Source of the DNA: a virus
Virus record (IMG/VR): IMGVR_UViG_3300009488_000012
Span: 1 to 39,240 of that record
Reading direction: 5' to 3' (one strand)
Length of the DNA stretch: 39,240 nucleotides
The position numbers were made by a program, and so were the translations under genes. The notes beneath the pieces were generated by a model. It was given only the letters and a program-made list of their open reading frames with translations, made no database searches and was not told where the DNA came from. Positions 1 through 8,007 of this stretch are shown here, piece by piece (positions within the stretch are counted from its first letter, which is position 1; the number at the start of each line of letters is the position of its first letter).

Positions 1-123
1 CACAAGGAGCTCTTGATTTGTTGCTGAGTGGTGACCCACAAAAAGTTTCACAAGGTGTCTCACTTCTTCCTCAGAATATGCAAGTTGAATACATTAAAAA
101 CATGCGTCGACAACAACAGCAAC
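1..123. repeat. Exact terminal overlap with 39118-39240
   Basis: The first 123 bases are identical to the last 123 bases. The repeat lies inside a coding gene whose reading frame continues without interruption across the join. This is what a circular contig overlap from an assembler looks like, and it implies a circular or circularly permuted genome of about 39,117 bp. A true short terminal repeat of packaged DNA is possible but usually lies between genes. Confidence 0.95.
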
Positions 124-965
124 AAGCTTTAAGTCAACTTCTTGGAGGAGGTGTGCCGCCAGAACCAGGAGCTCCAGTAGAAGGTGCACCTGGAGGAGTT
201 GTTCCAGGGCAACCAGGAGCACCAACAGGGGGAGTTATGCCAGGAGTAGGTGCTCCTGCAGGGCCAGGAGTTCCGCCGCAACAACAAGGCCTTGTGGATG
301 CTTTTGGGGGGGCAGATATCCCACTTCAACAGCAAGTTCAATTGGCGGGGATGGCACAACAAAAGGAGTTGGCAGAGAAAAAGCTTGTACAGCAAAGGGA
401 GTTAGCAGGAGAAAAAATTTCTGCAAGGGAACAAGAGCAGATAGATAAGGAAACACTTAAAGCATATGAAAGTTATTCTACTGCGGCAGAAGATGCCCGG
501 AACAAGATTCCTCTGGTTAAAGAATTTATAAATATAAGCCTGCAAGGTGATCCAGGAAGTCCAGCTAGTAACACTATGCGTGAAGTATTAGGAAATTTTG
601 CATTTGGAAAAGATGTTCCTAAAGATTGGCTATATACAGATAATGCAACAATTCAGAGAAAACTAAGCGCTCAATTAGTTAAGCTTACACTTGAGAAAAT
701 GGAGGGAAGAAAAAGCGTTGAAGTTTTAAAGGCGATTCAGCGAACATTTCCTAATGTTTATCAAAATAGAGGAGCGCAGCTCGCAATCGCAAAAACACTT
801 CTATATGAATACAATATGAATGATCTTAAGGATCGACTTCAGGACAGAATAATAGAAGAAAACAATGGAAGAAGGCCACGAAACCTGAAGTCTTTAGTTG
901 AAAAATTAGCCAGAAGACTTGAACCTTCAATGGCTAAAAAATATCTTCCTAATATTGGGGGTTAA
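1..965 (+). CDS. Ejection-like internal virion protein, 3' part (gene starts at 38973)
   Basis: This is the downstream part of a gene that begins at 38973 and crosses the circular join. The full product is about 369 residues. In order it has a Gly/Leu-rich N-terminus, a Gln-rich stretch, a low-complexity Pro/Gly/Val/Ala linker (about bases 150-300), a charged coiled segment and a mostly helical C-terminal half. It sits between a Gly-rich hydrophobic protein (38391) and a 519-residue protein with hydrophobic helices (969). Podoviruses keep DNA-ejection proteins in this position, after the tail hub gene. I do not recognise a specific family, so the ejection role is inferred from position and composition. 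Position 18 is only the first ATG inside this end of the window, not the true start. Confidence 0.8.
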   Translation, partial: QGALDLLLSGDPQKVSQGVSLLPQNMQVEYIKNMRRQQQQQALSQLLGGGVPPEPGAPVEGAPGGVVPGQPGAPTGGVMPGVGAPAGPGVPPQQQGLVDAFGGADIPLQQQVQLAGMAQQKELAEKKLVQQRELAGEKISAREQEQIDKETLKAYESYSTAAEDARNKIPLVKEFINISLQGDPGSPASNTMREVLGNFAFGKDVPKDWLYTDNATIQRKLSAQLVKLTLEKMEGRKSVEVLKAIQRTFPNVYQNRGAQLAIAKTLLYEYNMNDLKDRLQDRIIEENNGRRPRNLKSLVEKLARRLEPSMAKKYLPNIGG

Positions 966-968
966 TCC

Positions 969-2528
969 ATGAAAAAGGGCGATCTTGATATCAATTCTCT
1001 AGATATCGATTCAATTCTAAGTAGTGTCTCTCCAGAAATTGTTGATGAACAACAAATACCAGAAGAGACTTCACCAGTTCAACTGTCGGCTCCAACTTCT
1101 CCGGGCAGAAGAAAAATCCAGGAGTTTGATGAGGAAGCCTTATTGGGTAGCATTTTGCCTGACTTTAAGGATGAGATGCCTCAAGGTTATGATTTACCTC
1201 CTCAAGAGCCAGAATCTCTTATGGGTACTATAGGAAGAAATATTGCTGGTGTCGGACAGAGTATAGTATCTGTATTGGCAGGTCTTCCAGGGAGTATTCT
1301 TTCTTTGCCTGGCAATATTGCCGAGTCTATAGCTGAAAAAATAGGATTTCCGTTGCGCGAACCAGAAAAGTTTGATGCTGAAAAATGGGGAGTCCCACAG
1401 GAGAAATATCTTGAAGCCCTGCGTCAGTATAAGGAAGCTCTGCCTCCAGGAATTCCTGGGCTTAAAGAATCTTTATTAGATCCAGGCTTATCAGATGTTC
1501 CAGGAATAAAAAAAGGAATAGCAGAGATTGGAGAAACTGCTTTTGGAATTTCTCCAGAATTCTGGGATCCAAAAACAGCAACAGAAGAAAAAGGGAGAGA
1601 GTACGTAGAAAGAGTTACGGGGCTTTTACACCCTGCTACATGGCCAGTCAGTTTAGGGAAAGCATTGATTTCTCCTATGATTGGTTTTGGTGGAAAGAAG
1701 GCTGCTAAGGCGCTTGGTCTAGGAGATTTTTGGCAAGAAGTTGTTGGTAGTGTAGGAGAAATGGCTTTTCTTGGGTGGAAACCGAAGCAATTTAAAGAAA
1801 AGATGGATTCAGCTTTTGATAAAGCAAGAGAGATTCTCAGAGATCCAAAAGCAATTATAACCGCTGTTAATATAAAGCCGATTACAGATCTTGTATTTAA
1901 TCCAAAAAAGTTTGTTAGAAACATATCTGATCCAACGAAAGCAGAACAATGGATCATAGATAGAATGAATGGAATAGCCGACTCGCTTAAGGGGCAAAAG
2001 ATAGAAATTGAAGACTTATGGGAGCTAAAAAAAAGTTTTGGGAAACATGCTTCAGAGTTTAAAGGAAACTTCAAAGACATTAGTCGTTTTGTAAAGAAAA
2101 CAAATGATACTTTTGAGGAAATGATCCAGGGATTTGGAAAAAAGTACAACCCTAAATTTTTGAAAGCATACAACGAAGCTAATAATGCTTTTAAGGGTTT
2201 TCAAAATATGCCGAAGTATCTCAAGACTATAAATAAGGCAGTAGAGAAACGTGGAGACTTAATAACTCTTGGAATAGCCGCCGGAGCATTAAGCTTTGGA
2301 ATGCTAGGAAAGGGTCTTGTTGTATTAAAGTTAGCTAAAAATGCAGCTGAAGCATTTAATCTACTAAAAAATAGTGCCTCTATACGAAATTACTATGTAA
2401 AGGGAATAGCAGCAGCATCAAAACAGAATATCAAGTCTGCTACTAAATATTTTGAAAAAGCCGATGCAGCCTTAGAAAAGAAGTTTCCCGGCATTACTGA
2501 AAAAGTAAATACCATGCGAACTGCTTAG
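969..2528 (+). CDS. Large ejection-like virion protein with hydrophobic segments
   Basis: The product is 519 residues. The first 85 residues are acidic and proline-rich. A hydrophobic Gly/Ile/Val stretch follows at about 90-125, and a second at about 428-450 (LGIAAGALSFGMLGKGLVVL). The region between them is Lys/Phe-rich and helical. The gene starts 3 bases after the stop of the previous gene, with GGGGG upstream as a weak ribosome site, so the two are probably translated together. Hydrophobic helices in a soluble virion protein are typical of proteins that leave the capsid and enter the host envelope during DNA injection. I see no lysozyme or transglycosylase motif. Function is inferred. Confidence 0.75.
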   Translation: MKKGDLDINSLDIDSILSSVSPEIVDEQQIPEETSPVQLSAPTSPGRRKIQEFDEEALLGSILPDFKDEMPQGYDLPPQEPESLMGTIGRNIAGVGQSIVSVLAGLPGSILSLPGNIAESIAEKIGFPLREPEKFDAEKWGVPQEKYLEALRQYKEALPPGIPGLKESLLDPGLSDVPGIKKGIAEIGETAFGISPEFWDPKTATEEKGREYVERVTGLLHPATWPVSLGKALISPMIGFGGKKAAKALGLGDFWQEVVGSVGEMAFLGWKPKQFKEKMDSAFDKAREILRDPKAIITAVNIKPITDLVFNPKKFVRNISDPTKAEQWIIDRMNGIADSLKGQKIEIEDLWELKKSFGKHASEFKGNFKDISRFVKKTNDTFEEMIQGFGKKYNPKFLKAYNEANNAFKGFQNMPKYLKTINKAVEKRGDLITLGIAAGALSFGMLGKGLVVLKLAKNAAEAFNLLKNSASIRNYYVKGIAAASKQNIKSATKYFEKADAALEKKFPGITEKVNTMRTA

Positions 2529-2617
2529 AATTGTTCTTCTGTATTTTTTTCTAGAAACCACCAGAAGAAAATTAGACTAAATACAATAGCTATAAATCCC
2601 ATAAAGCCTTTGTTGAG

Positions 2618-2806
2618 TTAATCAAGCTCAGTTTTTATATCGTACAATTGCTCTGCTTCTTTTGTTATTTCTTTTATAAGCGCTCTAATAACCAACTTTG
2701 TTATTGTGCAGTTTCTTTCGCCAGCAAGTCTTCTTATATCCATATAGACCTCTTTGGGAATATCTACGGACAGTCTTTTGCGTCCACTTCTATTATAGTC
2801 GCTCAT
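2618..2806 (-). CDS. Small ribbon-helix-helix regulator (Arc/CopG type)
   Basis: The product is 62 residues. The N-terminal segment RKRLSVDIPKEVYMDIRRLA followed by a polar turn and a second helix (TITKLVIRALIKEITKE) is the ribbon-helix-helix pattern: a short beta strand for DNA contact and two helices for dimerisation. The start is supported by AAAGGA seven bases upstream. The gene points left while the fibre block points right from 2930. The 123-base gap between them holds a 7+7 inverted repeat (2829-2844) that could be its operator. It may repress itself and the fibre block. The target genes are inference; the fold is fairly clear. Confidence 0.8.
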   Translation of the reverse strand: MSDYNRSGRKRLSVDIPKEVYMDIRRLAGERNCTITKLVIRALIKEITKEAEQLYDIKTELD

Positions 2807-2828
2807 ATACAGTTCCTTTATTCTATGC

Positions 2829-2844
2829 GTGTTAATTTTAACAC
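2829..2844. promoter_or_regulatory. Inverted repeat, operator candidate
   Basis: GTGTTAA and TTAACAC form perfect 7-base arms around a TT spacer. The site lies 23 bases upstream of the ribbon-helix-helix gene start and 86 bases upstream of the first fibre gene, which diverge here. Arc-type dimers bind such short palindromes. I could not place a convincing sigma70 promoter in the gap, only weak hexamers. Confidence 0.5.
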
Positions 2845-2929
2845 AAACATGCAGAAAATGGTATCTCTTATTCTTTAGATTTTGGTTGTATGTGAAAGTA
2901 CATCTAGTTTTTAAATTAAGGAGAAGTAA

Positions 2930-4213
2930 ATGGCTGTTTCGCGGAGACGCAAAAATATTGCATATGGCATAGGAAATCCGTTACAGTTTTTGTCGCCTCA
3001 ACCAATAATTTCTGCTGCTACCTCACCTAAAACTTCTGATACAGCTGAGCTTGGCACCATTTGGGTTAATAAAACAACTAAGGGTGCTTGGGTTTTGGCG
3101 TCGGTTGCTGCTAATAGTGCAACATGGACACCTATGTCGGTGAATGCTGGTGCAATTATTGCGTCTGGCAATCTTCAAGTGGTTCTTGGAGACATTATTG
3201 TTGATGCTGGTGATATTGACGTAACATTGGGCGACATCGTTGTTGCAGCAGGTGATATAACTGCAACTCTTGGAGCAATAGAGGCTGGCACGACCCTGAC
3301 GACAGGCACGGGACTGGTTGTAACGACCGGCGGGGCTCTCATCTCGGCTGGAGACATCGATGTAACGCTAGGAAACGTCAATGTTGATGCTGGAAATATA
3401 ACTGCGACCCTTGGATCTGTTGAAGCTGGAACGACGCTGACGATAGGCACGGGACTGGTTGTGACCACCGGCGGGGCTCTTATCTCGGCTGGAGATATTG
3501 ATGTAACACTAGGAAACGTCAATGTTGATGCTGGAAATATAACTGCGACCCTTGGCTCACTTGAGGCTGGCACGACAATAACCTCAGGAACTGGGGTCAC
3601 GGTAACGGCTGGAGGAATTCTTGTCTCGGCCGACGACATCGATGTAACGCTGGGAAACGTCAACGTTGATGCTGGGAATATAACTGCGACCCTTGGATCT
3701 ATTGAGGCTGGAACGACGCTGACGACAGGCACGGGACTGGTTGTGACCACCGGCGGGGCTCTTATATCAGCTGGAGACATCGATGTAACACTGGGAAATA
3801 TTAATGCTGACGCTGGTAACATAACTGCAACTCTTGGATCTGTTGAAGCTGGTACGACCGTCACGGGGGGCACCGGTGTGTCAGCGACGACGGGCAATGT
3901 CTCTAGTGATGCTGGAGACGTTGTAGCTGAAGTAAATCTGACAGCCACAACTGGAAATATTGTTTGTACAGCAGGAACGATTGATGCGGCCGTTGATGTT
4001 ATTGCTGGCCGATCTTTGCTTCTGGGAGGTGATGACGGCACAGGCACTCTCCTTTTCACAACGCTCACCAATGTAGTCGATACAACGCTAAGTACTGGTG
4101 CTGGAAAAGTACTGATGAAAACCGGTAACCCTGGTGACAGTTCAGGATGGATGAAGATATACGTAGGTACTGATGTGAGATACATTCCTTTCTGGACAAC
4201 TTTGTCTCCATAA
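2930..4213 (+). CDS. Repetitive tail fibre protein
   Basis: The product is 427 residues. Residues 1-72 form an N-terminal module ending in the motif GTIWVNKTTKGAWVL...ATWTP, which recurs in phage fibre proteins and also in the genes at 10212 and 20026. Residues from about 75 to 355 are a regular array of Gly/Thr/Asp/Val-rich repeats (DIDVTLGNVNVDAGNITATL), in phase with a 141-base DNA repeat. Such alternating beta sequences suggest an elongated beta-structured shaft. The C-terminus (LSTGAGKVLMKTGNPGDSS...VRYIPFW) is non-repetitive and may be the tip or trimerisation end. AAGGAG precedes the ATG. It opens the fibre block. Receptor specificity cannot be told. Confidence 0.85.
   Translation: MAVSRRRKNIAYGIGNPLQFLSPQPIISAATSPKTSDTAELGTIWVNKTTKGAWVLASVAANSATWTPMSVNAGAIIASGNLQVVLGDIIVDAGDIDVTLGDIVVAAGDITATLGAIEAGTTLTTGTGLVVTTGGALISAGDIDVTLGNVNVDAGNITATLGSVEAGTTLTIGTGLVVTTGGALISAGDIDVTLGNVNVDAGNITATLGSLEAGTTITSGTGVTVTAGGILVSADDIDVTLGNVNVDAGNITATLGSIEAGTTLTTGTGLVVTTGGALISAGDIDVTLGNINADAGNITATLGSVEAGTTVTGGTGVSATTGNVSSDAGDVVAEVNLTATTGNIVCTAGTIDAAVDVIAGRSLLLGGDDGTGTLLFTTLTNVVDTTLSTGAGKVLMKTGNPGDSSGWMKIYVGTDVRYIPFWTTLSP
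3287..3991 (+). repeat. Five tandem 141-bp coding repeats
   Basis: Five units of 141 bp (47 codons) begin at 3287, 3428, 3569, 3710 and 3851. The landmark CACGGGACTGG or its diverged form recurs at 3307, 3448, 3589, 3730 and 3871. The third and fifth units are most diverged. A partial, older unit precedes the array from about 3166. The period is a multiple of three, so unit gain or loss would keep the reading frame. Confidence 0.9.
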
Positions 4214-4228
4214 TTTCATGTAGAACGA

Positions 4229-4259
4229 GGCCCTCCTGTTTGTCCTTGCGTGGAGGGCC
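4229..4259. other. Intergenic hairpin without a T tract
   Basis: GGCCCTCC and GGAGGGCC form an 8-bp perfect stem just after the first fibre gene. No T run follows on either strand, so it is more likely an RNA processing or stability element than an intrinsic terminator. A similar GC-rich hairpin follows the next gene (about 4611-4631). Confidence 0.55.
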
Positions 4260-4317
4260 CTGTAAAGATACGCTTGCTCCAGTAGTAATATATGTTCCAA
4301 ATTAAAAGGATTGATGG

Positions 4318-4596
4318 ATGACAAATAACATGACACCTCCCAAAACAGTTCAAAAAATCGCTACTACATTTGAGAGTAAAAAAGGCGACAAGACATATAT
4401 TTTTACTATGCCTTATGGTGCTCCACTTGGAGAGGCATATGATGCAGTACACGATATTCTTTTAGACCTTGTTGCAATGTCTCATAGATATGCTGAGCAG
4501 GTAAAACAAGCAAAGAAAGAAGAAGTAGAAAAAGAGGAAGCAAAGAAAAAGGAAGCTCAACCTGAGGTAGTAAAAGCTGCTCCGGAAAAGGAGTAA
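4318..4596 (+). CDS. Conserved-looking small protein with charged tail
   Basis: The product is 92 residues. The first half contains TYIFTMPYGAPLGEAYDAVHD, a short beta-plus-helix segment of a type I remember from small proteins beside phage fibre genes. The second half is a Lys/Glu/Ala-rich helix, likely a coiled coil. AAAGG lies upstream. An earlier ATG at 4314 opens only a four-codon frame (MDDK), so 4318 is the better start. A role in fibre assembly or attachment would fit the position but is not shown. Confidence 0.7.
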   Translation: MTNNMTPPKTVQKIATTFESKKGDKTYIFTMPYGAPLGEAYDAVHDILLDLVAMSHRYAEQVKQAKKEEVEKEEAKKKEAQPEVVKAAPEKE

Positions 4597-4647
4597 GATT
4601 CGAAGTAAAAAGGGGTCCTCTTTTGAGGGCCTCGATTTGGAGATGGT

Positions 4648-4989
4648 ATGGCAATTTCACAATACTTACATGAAACCTTACGCACTTTAGCGTTTGGATC
4701 AATTACCACATCTTTTGTTGCGGTCGGCTCTGCAATGGAGCATTCAATTTTGAAGTACAAACTTATCAATGGAACAGATGAGGCGTTAACGATATCGTTT
4801 GATGGCATTAACGACCACGAGCGAATTTTGTCAAATACGGCATATGTTGAAGATGTGGCACTTGAGTCTATTTCAACCGTCGAGCTTCCTAAGGGAACAA
4901 CAATATATGTAAAGCATGATGCTGGATCTGGTCCGACTGTTGGAAATGTATATGTGTCAGTCACATATAGTAGTAATTATTCTGCGTAA
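4648..4989 (+). CDS. Small beta-rich virion-type protein
   Basis: The product is 113 residues with mainly beta-strand character: alternating hydrophobic and polar residues, a GTDEALTISFDG segment and a Tyr/Ser/Thr-rich end. It has no signal peptide or membrane helix. GGAG lies upstream of the ATG, in the loop side of an intergenic hairpin. It lies inside the fibre block and is probably a minor tail or fibre-associated protein. I do not recognise the family. Confidence 0.7.
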   Translation: MAISQYLHETLRTLAFGSITTSFVAVGSAMEHSILKYKLINGTDEALTISFDGINDHERILSNTAYVEDVALESISTVELPKGTTIYVKHDAGSGPTVGNVYVSVTYSSNYSA

Positions 4990-5011
4990 GTGACCGAAGA
5001 TAGGGGAGTAG

Positions 5012-5614
5012 ATGTCACAGATTACAATTTTTGGTGTAACCGGCGGTATTCCGACTCCTGTGTCAGTTCCTAACGGCGGGACAGGTGTAAGCTCGATTAC
5101 GGATGGAGCATTAATCGTCGGCTCTGGGGTTAATCCGATTACTGTTTTAGCTGCTGCTGCAAATGGAGAGATCCCAATAGGCAGTGTTGGGGCAGACCCT
5201 GTTATAGCAACTATTACGGCTGGTCCGGGTATAAATATTGCCAACGCGGCAGGCTCAATAACTATTTCAAACTCTGGTGGAAGTGTTGTTGCCTGGACGG
5301 AGGTTACTACAACTTCAGTGGCGATGGCGGCAGACAACGGATATATTCTCAATAATGCGGCGCTAGTAACAGCAACAATGCCTGCTACTTCTTCAATTGG
5401 AGATATTCTTTCCATTGTTGGCAAAGGAGCGGGTGGCTTTTTAATTGCACAAAACGCTGGTCAAACAATTCATTTTATTTCATCTGACACAACAACAGGC
5501 GCTGGAGGATCTCTTGCTTCTACGGTCAGATATGATTGTGTTGATATGGTATGTGTGACGGCGGATACAGATTTTGTTGTGCGCTCGTCATGTGGCAACA
5601 TAACTGTTGTTTAA
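5012..5614 (+). CDS. Short tail fibre protein (adaptor plus C-terminal module)
   Basis: The product is 200 residues in two modules. Residues about 15-95 carry the fibre adaptor pattern NGGTGVSSITDGALIVGSG...NGEIPIGS...ATITAG, which is shared with the next gene and, more loosely, with 8007 and 8931. Residues about 95-200 carry the end module WTEVTTTSVAMAADNGYILN...GAGGFLIAQNAGQ, also at the C-terminus of the next gene. This gene therefore looks like a short form of its 632-residue neighbour lacking the central receptor-type region. It could be an alternative short fibre or a collar spacer. Confidence 0.8.
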   Translation: MSQITIFGVTGGIPTPVSVPNGGTGVSSITDGALIVGSGVNPITVLAAAANGEIPIGSVGADPVIATITAGPGINIANAAGSITISNSGGSVVAWTEVTTTSVAMAADNGYILNNAALVTATMPATSSIGDILSIVGKGAGGFLIAQNAGQTIHFISSDTTTGAGGSLASTVRYDCVDMVCVTADTDFVVRSSCGNITVV

Positions 5615-5623
5615 GGAGGTAGT

Positions 5624-7522
5624 GTGGCAACACAAAATTCAATAGATACAAATAAGCCGATCGAGGTTTCAAAGGGCGGCTCTGGTGCGTCCAGCTTGAC
5701 TGATCACGGTTTACTACTCGGCTCTGGAACCGGAGCAATAACTGCTCTAGCAGAGGCAGCTGATGGACAAATTCCGATTGGGTCAACAGGAAATGATTGT
5801 GTTCTGGCTACTATCACTGCTGGCGCAAATATTGGAATTACGAATGCTGCGGGTTCGATAACTGCCGATGTGAATGGAACAACTGATCATGCAATTCAGA
5901 TTGGTAATGCTGCTGGTTCACTTACATCGTTGGGCGTGGCTACTGATGGACAGCTCTTAATCGGATCAACAGCAGCCGACATGGTTCCTGCATCACTGAC
6001 ATCCACAAGTGGAACAATTTCATATACAGCTGGAGCTGGAACACTTGATTTGTCGGCTGGGGATGCACTCTTAACGCCTAGTGGATTTGAATCATGGGGG
6101 GGCGCAGGAAATTATTATGACGATACTACCATTGGTCAATTTACTGTTTTGCGGCCTGGGACTGGATACATCAAGGGCGTGCCGATATCATGGGCTGGCT
6201 CACAAACTGAAACAGGCCTTACAACTGGAAATACGTATTTCATTTACATAGACTCTGCTGGCACAATTGGAAAAGCAACTACATATAACAAGGCGTTAGT
6301 TGGTGACAATATTGTTTTGTTTGAAGTGTTACGTGATTCAACAGCTGTGACAAATGTACAGATAACAGTAAAAGAAAATCATCCATTTCAGTTCCCATGG
6401 TGTTCGTCTGTTTGGGCTCATGACACCATTGGTACTGTTATTTCAGGTATCACAGGTGGTGCAAATATAACGCTTAATGGTACTCAGAAAATAGAAATCT
6501 CTGGTGCTGACGAGCTTGAAGATCACGGTCTTGAGACAGACATACCTGACTCTGGTGGCACGGCAGAGGTGTTTGAGCAGTACTTTACGCTTGGATCTGG
6601 TAAATGGGCAAGAGATGCTCAATCAGATACGTTTGATGGAACATATAATAATGGTGGTGTGGCTACAGCTCTTGGGGCAAACAAATTTTCTGTTAACAGG
6701 CTTTATGTATCTAAAGATGATATAACAAGTCCTACGCCGAGATATTTCTCTGTAATGGGTGATGCTCAGTACAACAACTTAGTAGCAGCACAGACGGCAA
6801 TTGCAGATGGTTCTATACCAACTGCTACTGCTGAGCTAGCAAAGCTTGAGATGGCGCAGCTAGGTTATATTATTTTTGAACAGTCTTCGGTTTCTATTGT
6901 TCAAGTTATCATCTCAAAGGAGACAGCTCGAACAAGCTTTTCTGGCGCAACAGCAACTACAGCCTCTTTGGTCCTTACTGACACAACTAATTTTGATGGA
7001 ATATTAAGCGGTGCTGATACCACATCTCAGTCTGCGTTTGAGACGATTGATGATTGGGGTAAGACGGCATCTCGTTCGTTTTTGACCGACTCAGGCACAG
7101 CAATACCGGCTTTGGAGCAGATAACGATTTCTGGAGCGGGGACCATTCTGACTGCTGGTTCTGGTTCAACCGTAACAATCTCTGGTGGTGGAGTTACGTG
7201 GACTGAAGTAACGGGTACTTCTCAGGCGATGGCTATTAACACTGGCTACATTGCAAATAATGCTGCCTTGGTGACAGCGACTCTTCCTGCAACAGCAGCT
7301 GTTGGCAGTACTATACGTATTATTGGACTTGGTGCTGGCGGATTTAAAATTGCCCAGAATGCATCTCAATACATAAGATGGGACGAAAGTACTGTCACTA
7401 CCACAGGCGTAGGAGGTTCAATTGATTCCACAGATGACCACGATGCTATTGAATTAATTTGTACGGTGGTTGATGATGGGTGGGGAATTTTAAGCAGTAA
7501 GGGCAATCTTAGCATCACTTAG
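5624..7522 (+). CDS. Long tail fibre protein
   Basis: The product is 632 residues and starts with GTG after a perfect AAGGAGGT site. Residues 1-100 are the adaptor (VSKGGSGASSLTDHGLLLGSG...GQIPIGSTGNDCVLATITAG). The centre, about 140-500, is a Gly/Thr/Ser-rich beta region with no repeat array and is probably the receptor-binding part. The last 110 residues repeat the module at the end of the previous gene (WTEVTGTSQAMAINTGYIAN...GAGGFKIAQNASQ). It is followed 8 bases later by an HNH endonuclease gene. Receptor and enzymatic activity cannot be inferred. Confidence 0.85.
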   Translation: MATQNSIDTNKPIEVSKGGSGASSLTDHGLLLGSGTGAITALAEAADGQIPIGSTGNDCVLATITAGANIGITNAAGSITADVNGTTDHAIQIGNAAGSLTSLGVATDGQLLIGSTAADMVPASLTSTSGTISYTAGAGTLDLSAGDALLTPSGFESWGGAGNYYDDTTIGQFTVLRPGTGYIKGVPISWAGSQTETGLTTGNTYFIYIDSAGTIGKATTYNKALVGDNIVLFEVLRDSTAVTNVQITVKENHPFQFPWCSSVWAHDTIGTVISGITGGANITLNGTQKIEISGADELEDHGLETDIPDSGGTAEVFEQYFTLGSGKWARDAQSDTFDGTYNNGGVATALGANKFSVNRLYVSKDDITSPTPRYFSVMGDAQYNNLVAAQTAIADGSIPTATAELAKLEMAQLGYIIFEQSSVSIVQVIISKETARTSFSGATATTASLVLTDTTNFDGILSGADTTSQSAFETIDDWGKTASRSFLTDSGTAIPALEQITISGAGTILTAGSGSTVTISGGGVTWTEVTGTSQAMAINTGYIANNAALVTATLPATAAVGSTIRIIGLGAGGFKIAQNASQYIRWDESTVTTTGVGGSIDSTDDHDAIELICTVVDDGWGILSSKGNLSIT

Positions 7523-7530
7523 GAGCCGCA

Positions 7531-8007
7531 GTGTTAAACAGAAGAGAAATTAGACAAAAGCCACTCACATTACCACATGTTCAATACTGTAAAAAATGTT
7601 ACACGGTAAAATGTCTCAATGAATTTGAAAGGTGTGCTAGTTGCAACAGTGGATATAGGTATCGCTGCAAGGAATGTCGCCGTGGAAGCTACGTAAAAAA
7701 AGGAAAACCAACCAATAATCCTTCTTGGTTCAAGAAAGGAAAAGATCATCCTTACTTTGTTGATGGTAAATGGCGAGATAGATCTTTGATTGGAAAAAAC
7801 AAGAGGTTTCAGGCGATAAGAAAAAAAGTTCTTGAGCGTGACAAATTTTGCTGTTTTGATTGTGGGTCAAGAGAAAGACTTCATGTGCATCATGTCATTC
7901 CTATAAGAGATGACGCTTCTTTAGCATATGATATAGATAACCTTGTTGTTTTATGTCCAAAGTGCCATGTAAAATGTGAGGGACTTAAAAAAAGAGGAAG
8001 TGTTTAG
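7531..8007 (+). CDS. Free-standing HNH endonuclease
   Basis: The product is 158 residues with a GTG start. An N-terminal zinc-ribbon-like region has Cys pairs at about 20/23, 35/38 and 46/49. The C-terminal HNH nuclease has Cys108/Cys111, the LHVHHVIP motif with His120/His121, Asn137 in DNLVVLCPKCH and Cys142/Cys145. The metal-binding HNH core cuts DNA. Enzymes of this type in fibre regions usually act as homing endonucleases. It lies between two fibre gene families and its stop overlaps the next fibre's GTG by one base (TAGTG), so it is integrated into the operon rather than interrupting a gene. Its codon and Cys/Lys-rich character differ from the fibre neighbours. Confidence 0.92.
   Translation: MLNRREIRQKPLTLPHVQYCKKCYTVKCLNEFERCASCNSGYRYRCKECRRGSYVKKGKPTNNPSWFKKGKDHPYFVDGKWRDRSLIGKNKRFQAIRKKVLERDKFCCFDCGSRERLHVHHVIPIRDDASLAYDIDNLVVLCPKCHVKCEGLKKRGSV

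Noticed and set aside
1-123. True short terminal repeat of the packaged DNA
   Set aside because: The repeat is inside a coding gene and has no packaging-site features; assembly overlap of a circle is simpler, though coverage would be needed to exclude it.
1424-2173. 249-residue minus-strand frame
   Set aside because: It is a shadow of the 519-residue gene, with Phe/Ser/Pro-rich antisense composition and no start signal.
3175-4185. 336-residue open frame on the minus strand
   Set aside because: It is antisense to the fibre repeats. Its length comes from the same 141-bp periodicity, it is Pro/Val/Ser-biased, and it has no ribosome site.
4229-4259. Intrinsic terminator after the first fibre gene
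   Set aside because: The stem is strong but no T run follows on either strand.
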